The notes below the pieces were generated by a model. It was given only the letters and a program-made list of their open reading frames with translations, had not been told where the DNA came from and did not search any database. This document shows, piece by piece, positions 44,041-52,391 of a stretch of 64,000 bases of DNA; position 1 is the stretch's first letter, and each line of letters starts with the position of its first letter. The stretch is from the NCBI RefSeq assembly GCF_016908495.1, contig NZ_JAFBDZ010000006.1, forward strand, positions 62,001-126,000, in the 5' to 3' direction. The position numbers and the translations under genes are program-made. The stretch comes from Rossellomorea pakistanensis (GTDB taxonomy: Bacteria; Bacillota; Bacilli; Bacillales; Bacillaceae_B).

Positions 44041-44059
44041 GTAGAGAGAAATACGAAAT

Positions 44060-44180
44060 GATTAGTTCGATTAGCAATGGATTTGTCCGTTAGCAATGAT
44101 AATTCGTCCATAAATAGAGATTATTTTGCCATAATGGTGATTAATTTGTCCGTTTGGAGCAATATATTGACCGTTCGACA
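44060..44180 (-). repeat. 21-nt-phased GGACAAAT array (family A, copy 3, inverted)
   Basis: ATTTGTCC-like words start at 44081, 44102, 44123, 44144 and 44165, each exactly 21 nt apart, ending with TTCGACA (44174-44180). On the minus strand this is TGTCGAACGGTCAATA followed by the GGACAAAT units, the same order as copies 1 and 2. Confidence 0.85.
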
Positions 44181-44232
44181 AAAATATACAAAAATCGCAA
44201 ATGCACTATATCCCTGCCCGTAACAAATCATA

Positions 44233-45546
44233 CTATTCTCTAAAAAACTGAGGCAAATGCTCTTTATGTGCTTCTAGCATTTCATCATAGATCATCTTTG
44301 CTTTTCGATCAGAAGGGACGAGAGGATTGATCGTCATCGCTAGAAGCCCTTTATGGTAATCTCCTGTGACGGCGGCTTCTGCTGCGACTCGTTCAAAGGA
44401 TTTGATTTGTTGGACAAGCCCGCGAACAGATACAGGAAGATCTCCAACTGATATCGGGAGAGGCCCTTCTTTGGTGATAATGCAGTTCACTTCAACGGCA
44501 GAGTCATCAGGGATACTTGCAATCGCTCCGTTGTTACGAACATTCACGGGCTGAATATCCTTTTTATCATTATAAATAGAATTGATCAGATTGCATGCAG
44601 CATCACTATAGTACGCCCCGCCTCGTTTCTCAAGCTGGGGTGGTTTAATCGCGAGCTCTGGGTCTTTATAAAGCTCGAAAAGATCCTGTTCAAGCTTTTT
44701 GACCACTTCTGCTCTTGTTCCAACAGTTGTGGCTGCTTTTTTCTCTTCCTCAAGCATTGTTTCTGTTTGGTAATAGTAGCGGTGGTATGGACATGGAAGG
44801 ACACCGAGGGCTTTTATGAATTCCTTCTCCCATCCTAAATCTACGATATTTTTCATGGTAATCCCTGAAGAAGGGTCACATAGATTCGCAATCACTTTAT
44901 CCGTCACTTTATCCCCATCGACATACACATTTAGTCCAAATACCATATGATTTAAGCCAGCAAAATCAATATGGACACGATCAGGTGTCGTATCGAGAAG
45001 TTTTGCCACACCCATTCGCATTCCAATCGGAACATTACACAGTCCAACGACCTTTTGGATATTGCTGTATCGAAGGACAGCTTCTGTTACCATTCCGGCA
45101 GGGTTTGTAAAATTAATGAGCCAGGCGTTTGGACAGAGTTCTTCCATGTCTTTTGCAATATCTAATATAACTGGAATCGTCCGCAGTCCTTTAAAAAGTC
45201 CACCGGGTCCATTTGTTTCCTGTCCGATGACATTATGCTTGAGAGGAATCCTCTCATCAATAGCACGTGCGTCTAATAACCCAACACGCATTTGAGTGGT
45301 GACAAAATCCGCTCCAATTAGAGCCTCACGTCGATTAAGGGTAAGATGAATCGTCATTGGAATTCCAGCTTTTTTCACCATTCTTTTCGCTAAGTTTCCG
45401 ACGATTGCAAGCTTTTCTTTTCCGGCCTCAATATCGACTAACCATAATTCTTTAACAGGAAGCTCATCATATCGTTTAATGATTCCCTCAACCAATTCAG
45501 GAGTATAGCTAGAGCCACCCCCGATTGTCACAATTTTAATTCCCAT
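44233..45546 (-). CDS. licH: GH4 6-phospho-beta-glucosidase (LicH/ChbF type)
   Basis: 437 residues. NAD-binding '[19 protein letters not shown]', '[19 protein letters not shown]', metal ligands Cys170 ('GLCNVPIGM') and His200 ('[10 protein letters not shown]') identify family GH4, which cleaves by an NAD- and Mn-dependent redox mechanism. It hydrolyses the 6-phospho-disaccharide delivered by the PTS genes upstream. Overlaps the IIA gene by 11 nt; last gene of the operon. With ChbG beside it, diacetylchitobiose-6-P is a likely substrate, so 'chbF' is the alternative name. Confidence 0.9.
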   Translation of the reverse strand: MGIKIVTIGGGSSYTPELVEGIIKRYDELPVKELWLVDIEAGKEKLAIVGNLAKRMVKKAGIPMTIHLTLNRREALIGADFVTTQMRVGLLDARAIDERIPLKHNVIGQETNGPGGLFKGLRTIPVILDIAKDMEELCPNAWLINFTNPAGMVTEAVLRYSNIQKVVGLCNVPIGMRMGVAKLLDTTPDRVHIDFAGLNHMVFGLNVYVDGDKVTDKVIANLCDPSSGITMKNIVDLGWEKEFIKALGVLPCPYHRYYYQTETMLEEEKKAATTVGTRAEVVKKLEQDLFELYKDPELAIKPPQLEKRGGAYYSDAACNLINSIYNDKKDIQPVNVRNNGAIASIPDDSAVEVNCIITKEGPLPISVGDLPVSVRGLVQQIKSFERVAAEAAVTGDYHKGLLAMTINPLVPSDRKAKMIYDEMLEAHKEHLPQFFRE

Positions 45547-45877
45547 CTGTACTCAAGTCCTCCTTACGTAATGGCTCGATGGTCGAATACAGTTCTACCA
45601 TCTCACCTGCTAAATCTTTGACCGTAATACTGTTCATTAAGTGATCTTGGGCATGAACAAGAAGTATGCTCAAATCTATAGGGGTACCGCTCGCCTCAGT
45701 CTGAAGCAGAGTTGTTTGAATATTATGTGCTTCAGTGAGCTCTTTTCCGGATTCCTCGAGACTTTTGAGTGCTGCTGTAAAATTTCTTTTTTTGGCCAAC
45801 GTAATAGCTTCCATTGCATAACTTCGGGCATTCCCACTATGGAGGATTAACTGAAAAGATACTTCAAGTGAATCCAT
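45536..45877 (-). CDS. PTS lactose/cellobiose-family IIA component
   Basis: 113 residues, three-helix IIA fold: '[35 protein letters not shown]', phospho-acceptor His75 and metal ligand Asp78 in '[10 protein letters not shown]'. It passes phosphate from HPr to the IIB protein. The SD is weak (AGGATG), and the gene begins 11 nt after chbG, so translation is probably coupled. Confidence 0.9.
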   Translation of the reverse strand: MDSLEVSFQLILHSGNARSYAMEAITLAKKRNFTAALKSLEESGKELTEAHNIQTTLLQTEASGTPIDLSILLVHAQDHLMNSITVKDLAGEMVELYSTIEPLRKEDLSTDGN

Positions 45878-45888
45878 TTATACACATC

Positions 45889-46623
45889 CTATTCATTGTT
45901 TAAATGACCGTAATGGACAAGCTCGATTGGAAGGGTAGCAAGTTCTTCTTGGAGGGTGTTATCTGTTAGAATTTCAAGCTCCTTCACCCTGTGGTAATGA
46001 TATGAACTTCTATGAAAAACTTCCCCATCGATATAGCCAGGATGACACATGATTTCTACCATTTGATCGGTAGTAACAAACGGTTTAATCAACGACAGGA
46101 AGAGGTCCTTACTCACATCCTCTCCATAAAATCCATGAATGAATTGATCGGTTGTTAAGAAATCCGCATCATCCTTAGAGCAACGTCTTAGGGGAAGCCC
46201 ATATTCCTTAGCTAGCTGCAAACTAACAGGGAGAATGTCTTCATGAGCATGCACATGATGATGGCTATCTAGATGTGTTGGATGAATTCCTAAAGAAATC
46301 ACCCGGTCAATTTGTGATTTCCATTCTTTATAAATTTCTTCTAATTGAAAATTAGCGTTAAAATTTTTTAGAGAATGAAATCCGCCTTCAATATTGACTA
46401 GAGAAGGAACATGCGGATGCAGGGGCGATCCGCATGTTAAGACAAGGTGAATTCCTACTCCTAAAGAAGGATGCTTTTTTGATAAAGTTGCTGCTTGTTC
46501 AATTCCAGGCATATTCGCCATGGCGGTAGCAGATGTAACGATTCCGTTAAGATGACCTTCGATGATTCCTTCATTTATGGCTGTTGAGTAGCCGAAATCA
46601 TCTGCATTTACTATAAGCCTCAT
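45889..46623 (-). CDS. chbG: Carbohydrate deacetylase ChbG (YdjC family)
   Basis: 244 residues. N-terminal 'MRLIVNADDFGYSTAINEGI' carries the catalytic/metal Asp pair, 'HPTHLDSHHHVHAHEDI' the histidine metal ligands and 'MCHPGYID' the C-terminal ligand. ChbG removes one N-acetyl group from chitobiose- or chitotriose-6-phosphate, which is needed for GH4 cleavage in E. coli. Its place between IIC and IIA points to chitin oligomers as substrate rather than plain cellobiose. Confidence 0.88.
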   Translation of the reverse strand: MRLIVNADDFGYSTAINEGIIEGHLNGIVTSATAMANMPGIEQAATLSKKHPSLGVGIHLVLTCGSPLHPHVPSLVNIEGGFHSLKNFNANFQLEEIYKEWKSQIDRVISLGIHPTHLDSHHHVHAHEDILPVSLQLAKEYGLPLRRCSKDDADFLTTDQFIHGFYGEDVSKDLFLSLIKPFVTTDQMVEIMCHPGYIDGEVFHRSSYHYHRVKELEILTDNTLQEELATLPIELVHYGHLNNE

Positions 46624-46630
46624 TTCGTTC

Positions 46631-47944
46631 TCACCCTTGCTCTTCTTTTAATTTCTGTTTATCCCAAATTCTAAAGAATGGGTAGTAGATTAAGCCTGCG
46701 ACAATAAAATTGACAATCTGTATGACGACACCGGAAATCTTTCCTCCAGTAGCCAGGTATCCACTAAAGCCGATTGGTGTTGTCCATGGAACAGCGACTC
46801 CATTAGGTTTTGCCACCCATCCCCATGACATGGCAAAATAGGTGATAAGCACCAAAACAATGGGTGCAAGGATAAATGGAATAATCAAAAGTGGATTCAT
46901 CACAATGGGCATCCCGAATGTAACAGGTTCATTGATGTTAAAAATCCCTGGTCCGATAGACAACCTAGAAATATTTTTTAGCTGCTGACTCCGAGCCCAG
47001 ATAAGCATGATGAAGACTAGGGCGAGTGTAGCCCCTGAGCCACCGACATAGATCCAGAGGTCAAAAAATTGTTGCGTTATAATATTAGGGAGTTGGGCAT
47101 CTGGGTTAGCTTGATAGATTAACCGGTTTTCGTCCATTAGAGATAACCATATTGGACCCATAACGCCTCCAACAATCGCTGCTCCATGAAGACCTGTAGA
47201 CCAAAGCATTTGGATAAGCATAACGGCAATAAGGGCACCAATTAAACTACTGCCCAGTGCATTTAAAGGGGTAGCAAGTAAATCGTTAATAATGTTATGA
47301 ATGCTTTCAAATGATGTGGCTTCTAAACCAATTCGAATGAACCATACGACAAGAAAAACAGCAAAAGCAGGTATAAGGGCGATGAAGGAGCGGGAAACAG
47401 CTGGTGGTACGCCGTCTGGCATTTTTATAACGATATTCTTTTGAATAATAAAGCGGTAGATTTCTGTAGAAAGAATAGCGAGGATCATTGCTACAAATAA
47501 ACCTTTACTTCCCATTAAAGCAACAGGGATGGCACCTCCAACTTCAAGTGCTTCACTTGCACCCTCTGGAGTGAAAGAAACCTTATACGGTGTAGCGAGC
47601 ATGAAGGCTGCTACCGATATCGCTCCAGCACCAAGTGCGTCAACACTGTATTTTTCAGCTAACCGATAAGCCACACCGAAGCTGACAATAATCGCCATAA
47701 TATCAAAGCTAGCCCCAACAGGATAAAGGAGCTTTGTGAGCCATTCTGCACCAAATGTACTTGCCATAAAGTCGGCGTACCCTGAAATCGGAAGGAAACC
47801 AATAATTAAGAATAAAGAGCCAACGATAATAAGAGGTAGTGTTAAAATGATTCCGTCCCTAATGGCTTGCAGGTGGCGTTGCTCTGCCACCCTGCCAGCA
47901 AACGGCATGATGAACTTTTCTAAAAACTCGATGAACCTTTTCAT
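46631..47944 (-). CDS. PTS lactose/cellobiose-family IIC permease
   Basis: 437 residues, about ten TM helices, IIC fold. Seen: 'MPFAGRVAEQRHLQAIRDGIILTLPLIIVGSLFLIIGFLPI' (typical N terminus), 'LWSTGLHGAAIVGGVMGPIW' and 'GIFNINEPVTFGMPIVMNPLLIIPFILAP' (the conserved NEPV substrate-binding loop). It takes up and phosphorylates the disaccharide with IIB and IIA. It begins 12 nt after the IIB gene. Confidence 0.93.
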   Translation of the reverse strand: MKRFIEFLEKFIMPFAGRVAEQRHLQAIRDGIILTLPLIIVGSLFLIIGFLPISGYADFMASTFGAEWLTKLLYPVGASFDIMAIIVSFGVAYRLAEKYSVDALGAGAISVAAFMLATPYKVSFTPEGASEALEVGGAIPVALMGSKGLFVAMILAILSTEIYRFIIQKNIVIKMPDGVPPAVSRSFIALIPAFAVFLVVWFIRIGLEATSFESIHNIINDLLATPLNALGSSLIGALIAVMLIQMLWSTGLHGAAIVGGVMGPIWLSLMDENRLIYQANPDAQLPNIITQQFFDLWIYVGGSGATLALVFIMLIWARSQQLKNISRLSIGPGIFNINEPVTFGMPIVMNPLLIIPFILAPIVLVLITYFAMSWGWVAKPNGVAVPWTTPIGFSGYLATGGKISGVVIQIVNFIVAGLIYYPFFRIWDKQKLKEEQG

Positions 47945-47956
47945 GTCAAAACACCC

Positions 47957-48259
47957 CTAACTCATTTTTGAAATTGCAAAGCTCAGCACTTTTTCACCAT
48001 TACACATGCCATAATCCTGCGGGGCGATTAAATCGATGGGAATTCCTTTTTCTTCCGCTAATTTTTTTAGCTGTGGGAGCTTATAACGGATTTGCGGTCC
48101 AACAAGAATAACATCAGCTTCATCTATGTGTGATCTAATTCCGTCCGCAGAAATAGCCCAAATCTTTGCCTCAATCCCTTTTTTCTTCGCAGCTTGTTCC
48201 ATTTTTGTCACCAATAAGCTTGTCGACATGCCAGCTGCACAGCATAATAGAATATTCAT
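47957..48259 (-). CDS. PTS lactose/cellobiose-family IIB component
   Basis: 100 residues. Phospho-cysteine loop '[20 protein letters not shown]' with the active Cys7, followed by an alternating alpha/beta fold ('[29 protein letters not shown]'). First gene of the leftward operon IIB-IIC-ChbG-IIA-GH4. A cre site lies 25 nt upstream of its start codon. No regulator gene is linked. Confidence 0.93.
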   Translation of the reverse strand: MNILLCCAAGMSTSLLVTKMEQAAKKKGIEAKIWAISADGIRSHIDEADVILVGPQIRYKLPQLKKLAEEKGIPIDLIAPQDYGMCNGEKVLSFAISKMS

Positions 48260-48283
48260 CCCATTCCTCCTTTAAGGTTTAGT

Positions 48284-48299
48284 TGTTAAAGCGCTTACA
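48284..48299 (-). promoter_or_regulatory. CcpA catabolite-responsive element (cre)
   Basis: TGTAAGCGCTTTAACA on the minus strand, close to the cre consensus TGWAANCGNTNWCA, between the PTS promoter region and the IIB start. It implies glucose repression of the chitobiose/cellobiose operon. Confidence 0.75.
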
Positions 48300-48452
48300 A
48301 AAACAAAAAGCTTGTTTGAGAAAAATATATTGTCAAATGAACATTTTTATGATAATGATATCGTAAAAAAGAAACTGATATTTTTTAAAACTTAGGCAAG
48401 AATGGGTAAGTATAATAGAATAAACAGGTTATTTTCACAAAAGGAGATTCCT

Positions 48453-49175
48453 ATGAAATCGAATAAAGATGAAATTAGAAACAAAGTATGGGATGCCTTA
48501 TCAGAACAGAAGCTTGGAAGGTTCCCGTTCCCTATCAAAGGAAGAATTCCCAATTTTAAAGGAGCTGAGAATGCGGTATCCTTCGTGAAAGAGCTTGAAA
48601 TTTATAAAAAGGCTAGCGTGGTTAAAGTGAACCCTGACTCGCCGCAGCTACCGCTTCGATCCGAGGTTCTGAAAGATGGGAAAATATTATTGATTCCAAC
48701 ACCTAGGCTAAAAGCGGGATTTGTGATGATTAAACCAGAGTGGGTTCCGAAGGGGGAAGAGAGGAAAGCGGCTAGTCTAAAACATATGAATGCCTATGGA
48801 AAGGAAATGCCATTAACAGAAATTCCACAAATCGACTTAATTGTTGTCGGATCTGTTGCTATTCACCCAGATGGGAGAAGACTTGGAAAAGGGGAAGGCT
48901 ATGCCGATCGTGAATATGCGATTATTAGAGAATTGGGAAATCCGGAGGTGCCTGTCATCACCACCATCAACTCTATTCAGCTTGTAGAGGAAGATCTACC
49001 TAAGGATGAATATGATCTTACCGTTGACTGGATTGTGACAGAGAAAGGAGTAACAGAAGTACAAAGCAATTATGAAAAGCCTAAAGGAATCATTTGGAGT
49101 GAAGTGACCGAAGAGGAGCTTGAGGCAATGCCAGTATTGGCGGAAATTAGGAGGATGATGGAAGGGCAGAAGTAA
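48453..49175 (+). CDS. 5-formyltetrahydrofolate cyclo-ligase-like protein
   Basis: 240 residues from ATG 48453 (AAAAGGAG in front; the longer upstream frame lacks an SD). C-terminal 'IDLIVVGSVAIHPDGRRLGKGEGYADREYAIIRELG' is the MTHFS motif 'G.R.GrGgGyYDr..' in variant form, and 'VKVNPDSPQLPLRSEVLKDGKILLIPTPRL' matches the N-terminal half. It belongs to the longer MTHFS-domain branch (~240 residues against ~185 for YqgN-type enzymes), whose activity is less certain. Divergent from the PTS operon. Confidence 0.78.
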   Translation: MKSNKDEIRNKVWDALSEQKLGRFPFPIKGRIPNFKGAENAVSFVKELEIYKKASVVKVNPDSPQLPLRSEVLKDGKILLIPTPRLKAGFVMIKPEWVPKGEERKAASLKHMNAYGKEMPLTEIPQIDLIVVGSVAIHPDGRRLGKGEGYADREYAIIRELGNPEVPVITTINSIQLVEEDLPKDEYDLTVDWIVTEKGVTEVQSNYEKPKGIIWSEVTEEELEAMPVLAEIRRMMEGQK

Positions 49176-49299
49176 GTTTCAGCCAACTTTTGCAACATAA
49201 TTTGTGAAACCTAGAAATTTTCCATAGGATTTTTATGATTCACAACTGAAGGTGTCCGATTTTAATATTTTTATGGAAAGACTTAATTAAGTAGATCAG

Positions 49300-49345
49300 T
49301 TTATTCTCAACTTTTGGGTGGTTATCGATTTCTCGACAAAATAAT
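49300..49345 (+). repeat. ATTTTCAACTT-type repeat remnant (family C, copy 2)
   Basis: ATTCTCAACTT (49303) and ATCGATTTCTC (49324) are 21 nt apart and are followed by CTCGACAAAA (49332). These match units two and three and the end of the array at 20535-20620. It lies in the 252-bp gap upstream of the carbonic anhydrase terminator; no gene is seen there. Confidence 0.5.
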
Positions 49346-49389
49346 TTCAAGTTTCGCCCCCCTTTTTTTCAGAGGTCAACCCATTCTTT

Positions 49390-49420
49390 AAAAAAAGGTT
49401 GACCCTTTAAAGGATCAACC
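49390..49420 (-). terminator. Terminator after the carbonic anhydrase gene
   Basis: Read leftward: GGTTGATCC-N-GGGTCAACC followed by a T7 run. Confidence 0.85.
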
Positions 49421-49427
49421 CCAATTC

Positions 49428-49988
49428 TTATTTATATCCATCAACAACTAAATCTAGTTTTCCTGTGGAAGGTTCAATAACCAATCCATGAACAGGAACG
49501 GAACGAACAAGCAAAGGATGATTCTTGATCATATCAACACTATGGGAAACACTCTCTTCAACACTAGAGAAGCCTTGAAGCCACTCGTCAAGATTAATTC
49601 CTGCATAGCTTACCGTATCAATTGTTTCCTGTGTGATTCCGCGTTCTTTCATACTAGAAAACACTTTCTCACTATTAATGCCCGCCATTCCGCAATCATG
49701 GTGTCCAATGACTAGAATCTCATCAGCTTGTAACTCATACACAGCAACAAGTAGACTTCTCATAATACTTCCGAATGGATGGGCAACAACTGCACCCGCG
49801 TTCCGAACAATCTTAACATCACCATTTTTCATATTGATGGCTTTTGTAAGAAGTTCAACCAATCTTGTATCCATGCATGTTAGAATCACCAAACGTTTGT
49901 CTGGAAACTTGGTTGTAATGAAAGGCTCATATTTTTTCTCTGCAACAAATTCCTCATTATAGGATAATATTTCTTGTAGTAATGTCAT
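49428..49988 (-). CDS. Beta-class carbonic anhydrase, YtiB-like
   Basis: 186 residues. Zinc ligands Cys38, His96 and Cys99 in 'ILTCMDTRLVELL' and 'VIGHHDCGM', with the Asp40-Arg42 dyad of the active site. Full length for the short prokaryotic beta-CA group that includes B. subtilis YtiB. It interconverts CO2 and bicarbonate. GGAGGTTTACC precedes the ATG. Monocistronic; terminator behind. Confidence 0.92.
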   Translation of the reverse strand: MTLLQEILSYNEEFVAEKKYEPFITTKFPDKRLVILTCMDTRLVELLTKAINMKNGDVKIVRNAGAVVAHPFGSIMRSLLVAVYELQADEILVIGHHDCGMAGINSEKVFSSMKERGITQETIDTVSYAGINLDEWLQGFSSVEESVSHSVDMIKNHPLLVRSVPVHGLVIEPSTGKLDLVVDGYK

Positions 49989-50101
49989 TGGTAAACCTCC
50001 AAACAGTTTTCTGACTCAGCTTTATTTTATCGTTTTTTTAGAGAATCTACCAGGAACTCTTTGTTTTTGCTAAAATCGTTATACAAGAATTATTTGGTTC
50101 A

Positions 50102-50264
50102 TTGACAATCAGCCGGATTCTGATACGATAGCATAGTAGAAAAATTAAAGCCCGTACAGACGGGAGAGGTTCATAGCTGACACCCTCTATAAAAAACTAT
50201 GGATTTTCCATTGGTTTATAGAATGAACTCCTCCTGAATGTGTTAATTAAAAGGAGGATTTTTT
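50102..50264 (+). promoter_or_regulatory. queF promoter and preQ1-I riboswitch
   Basis: Promoter TTGACA (50102) - 16 nt - TACGAT (50124). The aptamer at 50164-50199 reads AGAGGTTC..AGCT..ACACCCTCT followed by the A-rich tail AAAAAACTA, the preQ1 class I pattern with an H-type pseudoknot; a small CCCGT/ACGGG hairpin sits directly 5'. Expression platform: TCCTCCT (50229-50235) pairs with AGGAGGA (50252-50258), the queF SD itself, and T6 follows. Ligand binding should shut queF off by hiding the SD and possibly by termination. Confidence 0.88.
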
Positions 50265-50265
50265 A

Positions 50266-50763
50266 ATGTCTGGAAGAAAAGATGAAGATTTACAAGGTGT
50301 TTCATTACTAGGAAATCAAGGAACGAAATACCTTTTTGACTATTCACCAGAAGTATTAGAAGCATTTGATAATAAGCATCCTAACAGAGATTATTTTGTA
50401 AAATTCAATTGTCCTGAGTTTACTAGTCTGTGTCCAAAAACAAATCAACCCGATTTTGCAACGATTTACATTAGCTATATTCCTGAGCAAAAAATGGTAG
50501 AGAGTAAATCTCTTAAGCTCTATTTATTTAGTTTCCGCAATCATGGAGATTTTCATGAGGACTGCATGAATATCATTATGAACGATCTCATTGAATTAAT
50601 GGATCCTAGATATATTGAGGTTTGGGGAAAATTCACCCCACGCGGCGGAATTTCCATTGACCCTTTTTGTAATTATGGGAAGCCGGGAACCAAGTATGAA
50701 GAAATGGCGCATCATCGCCTGATGAATCATGATTTATATCCAGAAAAAGTGGATAATCGATAA
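50266..50763 (+). CDS. queF: NADPH-dependent 7-cyano-7-deazaguanine reductase QueF
   Basis: 165 residues, unimodular QueF with T-fold. Active-site Cys56 and Asp63 in '[18 protein letters not shown]', QueF motif '[21 protein letters not shown]' and '[17 protein letters not shown]'. It reduces preQ0 to preQ1 in queuosine synthesis. The preQ1-I riboswitch in its leader gives product feedback. The queCDE genes normally nearby are not in this window. It is the last clearly housekeeping gene before the accessory region. Confidence 0.96.
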   Translation: MSGRKDEDLQGVSLLGNQGTKYLFDYSPEVLEAFDNKHPNRDYFVKFNCPEFTSLCPKTNQPDFATIYISYIPEQKMVESKSLKLYLFSFRNHGDFHEDCMNIIMNDLIELMDPRYIEVWGKFTPRGGISIDPFCNYGKPGTKYEEMAHHRLMNHDLYPEKVDNR

Positions 50764-50771
50764 GAAATGAC

Positions 50772-50876
50772 TGGTCACAAAAAATAGGATAAATTGTGAC
50801 CAGAAAAACTGCTGTATTTCATAAGATGTGACCAAAAATGTGACCAAACAAATTGAAAAATTATATGATGTGACCA
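50772..50876 (+). repeat. Clustered GTGACCA words after queF
   Basis: One inverted copy (TGGTCAC, 50772) and four direct copies of GTGACCA (50796, 50828, 50840, 50870) within 105 bp. It stands at the edge between core genes and the accessory region. It could be an attachment-site remnant or a binding-site cluster; neither is proven. Confidence 0.5.
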
Positions 50877-50892
50877 CTGCATTATACGTATA

Positions 50893-50924
50893 AAGAGGTA
50901 TCTCGATATAGAGATACCTCTTTT
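50893..50924 (+). terminator. Terminator
   Basis: AAGAGGTATCTC / GAGATACCTCTT, 12-bp perfect stem, 6-nt loop, TTTTC. Confidence 0.9.
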
Positions 50925-51288
50925 CTAATTCAATCCTTGTTCAATACCTTAAAAAAGTGTGTTTGAGAGGGAGGGGGCTAGTTTACAGGAATTGCATAGC
51001 TGTATTCATGCAGATATGGTTTAATACACCCTCTCAGACAGTCCAATTCCAATTTAGTTCTCCTTTACCTCAAATAGCTCTTGTGAAGTTTTTAGAAGGT
51101 TCTAGATTGAAATTACTAAAACATAATGTGCATGACAACTGCAATTTATTGGAGGTTAGTTCTCTTAATGTTAAAGATGATGGTATAATGAAGCTTGATT
51201 ACAGAATTTTCAATTTTAGGAAACATTTCTTTTTGCTTCAAAGCAAATGCTCCATTTTACTTTTGTGAATTTATAGGAGGTTGCCCTT
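50925..51288 (+). promoter_or_regulatory. Non-coding gap with a likely promoter
   Basis: A 364-bp stretch without a credible gene: the open frame 50957-51268 lacks a ribosome-binding site and has no recognisable protein features. An extended -10 TGGTATAAT (TATAAT 51184-51189) points to a promoter for the exonuclease-like gene at 51289. Confidence 0.45.
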
Positions 51289-52083
51289 GTGAGTTTAAGA
51301 TATATAAACAAGAAAAGAAAAACTGCACTCACTAACATCAATGATCTGGTTAATAACCCTAATAATTGTTTACTGATACATTATTCATGTGAAAGTTTTT
51401 ATAACATAACAAATGGTAGAACTCCAAGGATAACTTCAATTGCTGTAAGATACTTCAGTACAGCTCAAGGTAAGTCTTTTACTATCCATAGAACAGCTGA
51501 AATTAAGAATATTCCATTTAACAAGATACAAGAGCATTATGATGAAATCGAAAGGGAAATGTTAAAAGATTTTTTTCAATTCGTGGGTAATCATAAGAGT
51601 TACAATTGGGTGCATTGGAATATGAGGGATTTTAACTATGGGTTTGAAGCCATTGAAAATAGATACAGAGTTTTAGGTGGTAGACCTAAAGTCATTGATG
51701 ACCAAAACAAATTTGACCTAGCAAGGATTTTAATAGATATCTATGGCACAAGATATGCTGGTCATCCAAGGCTAGAGAATTTAATTGATAAAAATGGTAT
51801 TTCCAAGAGAGACTTTCTGCAAGGTAAGGATGAAGCTGAAGCATTTGATAATAAAGATTATGTAAAATTACATTTATCTACGTTGAAAAAGGTTGATGTT
51901 ATCCATTCTATCTTAATAAAACTTGGAGAAGGTAAACTTAAAACAAACTCTAAATGGTATGAACCTTTTGGCTTATCCGCACAAGGTGTTTATGAAGGTA
52001 TCAAAGACCATTGGATATATGCTTTAATTAACCTTATAGTTGGGGCATTACTGGGGGTAATTGCCACGAAGTTGTTCTTTTAA
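51289..52083 (+). CDS. Putative RNase H-fold exonuclease-like protein with C-terminal membrane anchor
   Basis: 264 residues. The order of motifs resembles a DEDD 3'-5' exonuclease: 'LLIHYSCESFYN' (E35, but Ser where the first Asp should be), 'ITSIAVRYFSTAQGKSFTIH', 'WVHWNMRDFNYGF' (D114), 'KFDLARILIDIYGTRY' (D143) and 'KLHLSTLKKVDVIHSIL' (D203). A hydrophobic helix, 'WIYALINLIVGALLGVIATKLFF', ends the protein, so it should sit on the inner face of the membrane. GTG start behind AGGAGG. The exonuclease assignment is my inference from pattern. Possibly a defence effector. Confidence 0.5.
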   Translation: MSLRYINKKRKTALTNINDLVNNPNNCLLIHYSCESFYNITNGRTPRITSIAVRYFSTAQGKSFTIHRTAEIKNIPFNKIQEHYDEIEREMLKDFFQFVGNHKSYNWVHWNMRDFNYGFEAIENRYRVLGGRPKVIDDQNKFDLARILIDIYGTRYAGHPRLENLIDKNGISKRDFLQGKDEAEAFDNKDYVKLHLSTLKKVDVIHSILIKLGEGKLKTNSKWYEPFGLSAQGVYEGIKDHWIYALINLIVGALLGVIATKLFF

Positions 52084-52205
52084 TTATCATTGGAGTTGAA
52101 ATTATAAATACTAGATTCTAGTACACTCCAAATCAGACAGTTAGTCTAAGAAGTTACGAACGATCCCTAAAATTTCTATATAAAATCGATATTTTATTGA
52201 GATAT

Positions 52206-52233
52206 TGACAATCAGTCACATTTTAGTATACTA
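52206..52233 (+). promoter_or_regulatory. Sigma-A promoter of the helicase-like gene
   Basis: TTGACA (52206-52211), 16-nt spacer, TATACT (52228-52233). The first 11 nt, TTGACAATCAG, are identical to the queF promoter at 50102. Confidence 0.75.
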
Positions 52234-52268
52234 GAGGAAATTAATACTTTAATCATTGAGCTGAAATT

Positions 52269-52345
52269 AGAGCTAATGGTCATTTACACAAATTGATAGG
52301 CATTCGTCTGTCCAATTTGATGTTTATAGACTGTTAGCTCTTTTT
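52269..52345 (+). terminator. Leader attenuator upstream of the helicase-like gene
   Basis: AGAGCTAA (52269-52276) pairs with TTAGCTCT (52334-52341), followed by T5. Inside the loop ACAAATTG faces CAATTTGATGT, giving a nested second stem. The structure lies in a ~150-nt leader between promoter and start codon and would stop transcription before the gene unless opened. No peptide, tRNA or known riboswitch motif is evident in it. Confidence 0.6.
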
Positions 52346-52391
52346 GTGTCTATAGACATCTACCTAATTAATTCATAAGGGGATGTTTACT

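Noticed and set aside
50957-51268. 103-codon open frame before the exonuclease-like gene
   Set aside because: No ribosome-binding site, odd composition, overlaps a likely promoter, and no recognisable domain; treated as non-coding.
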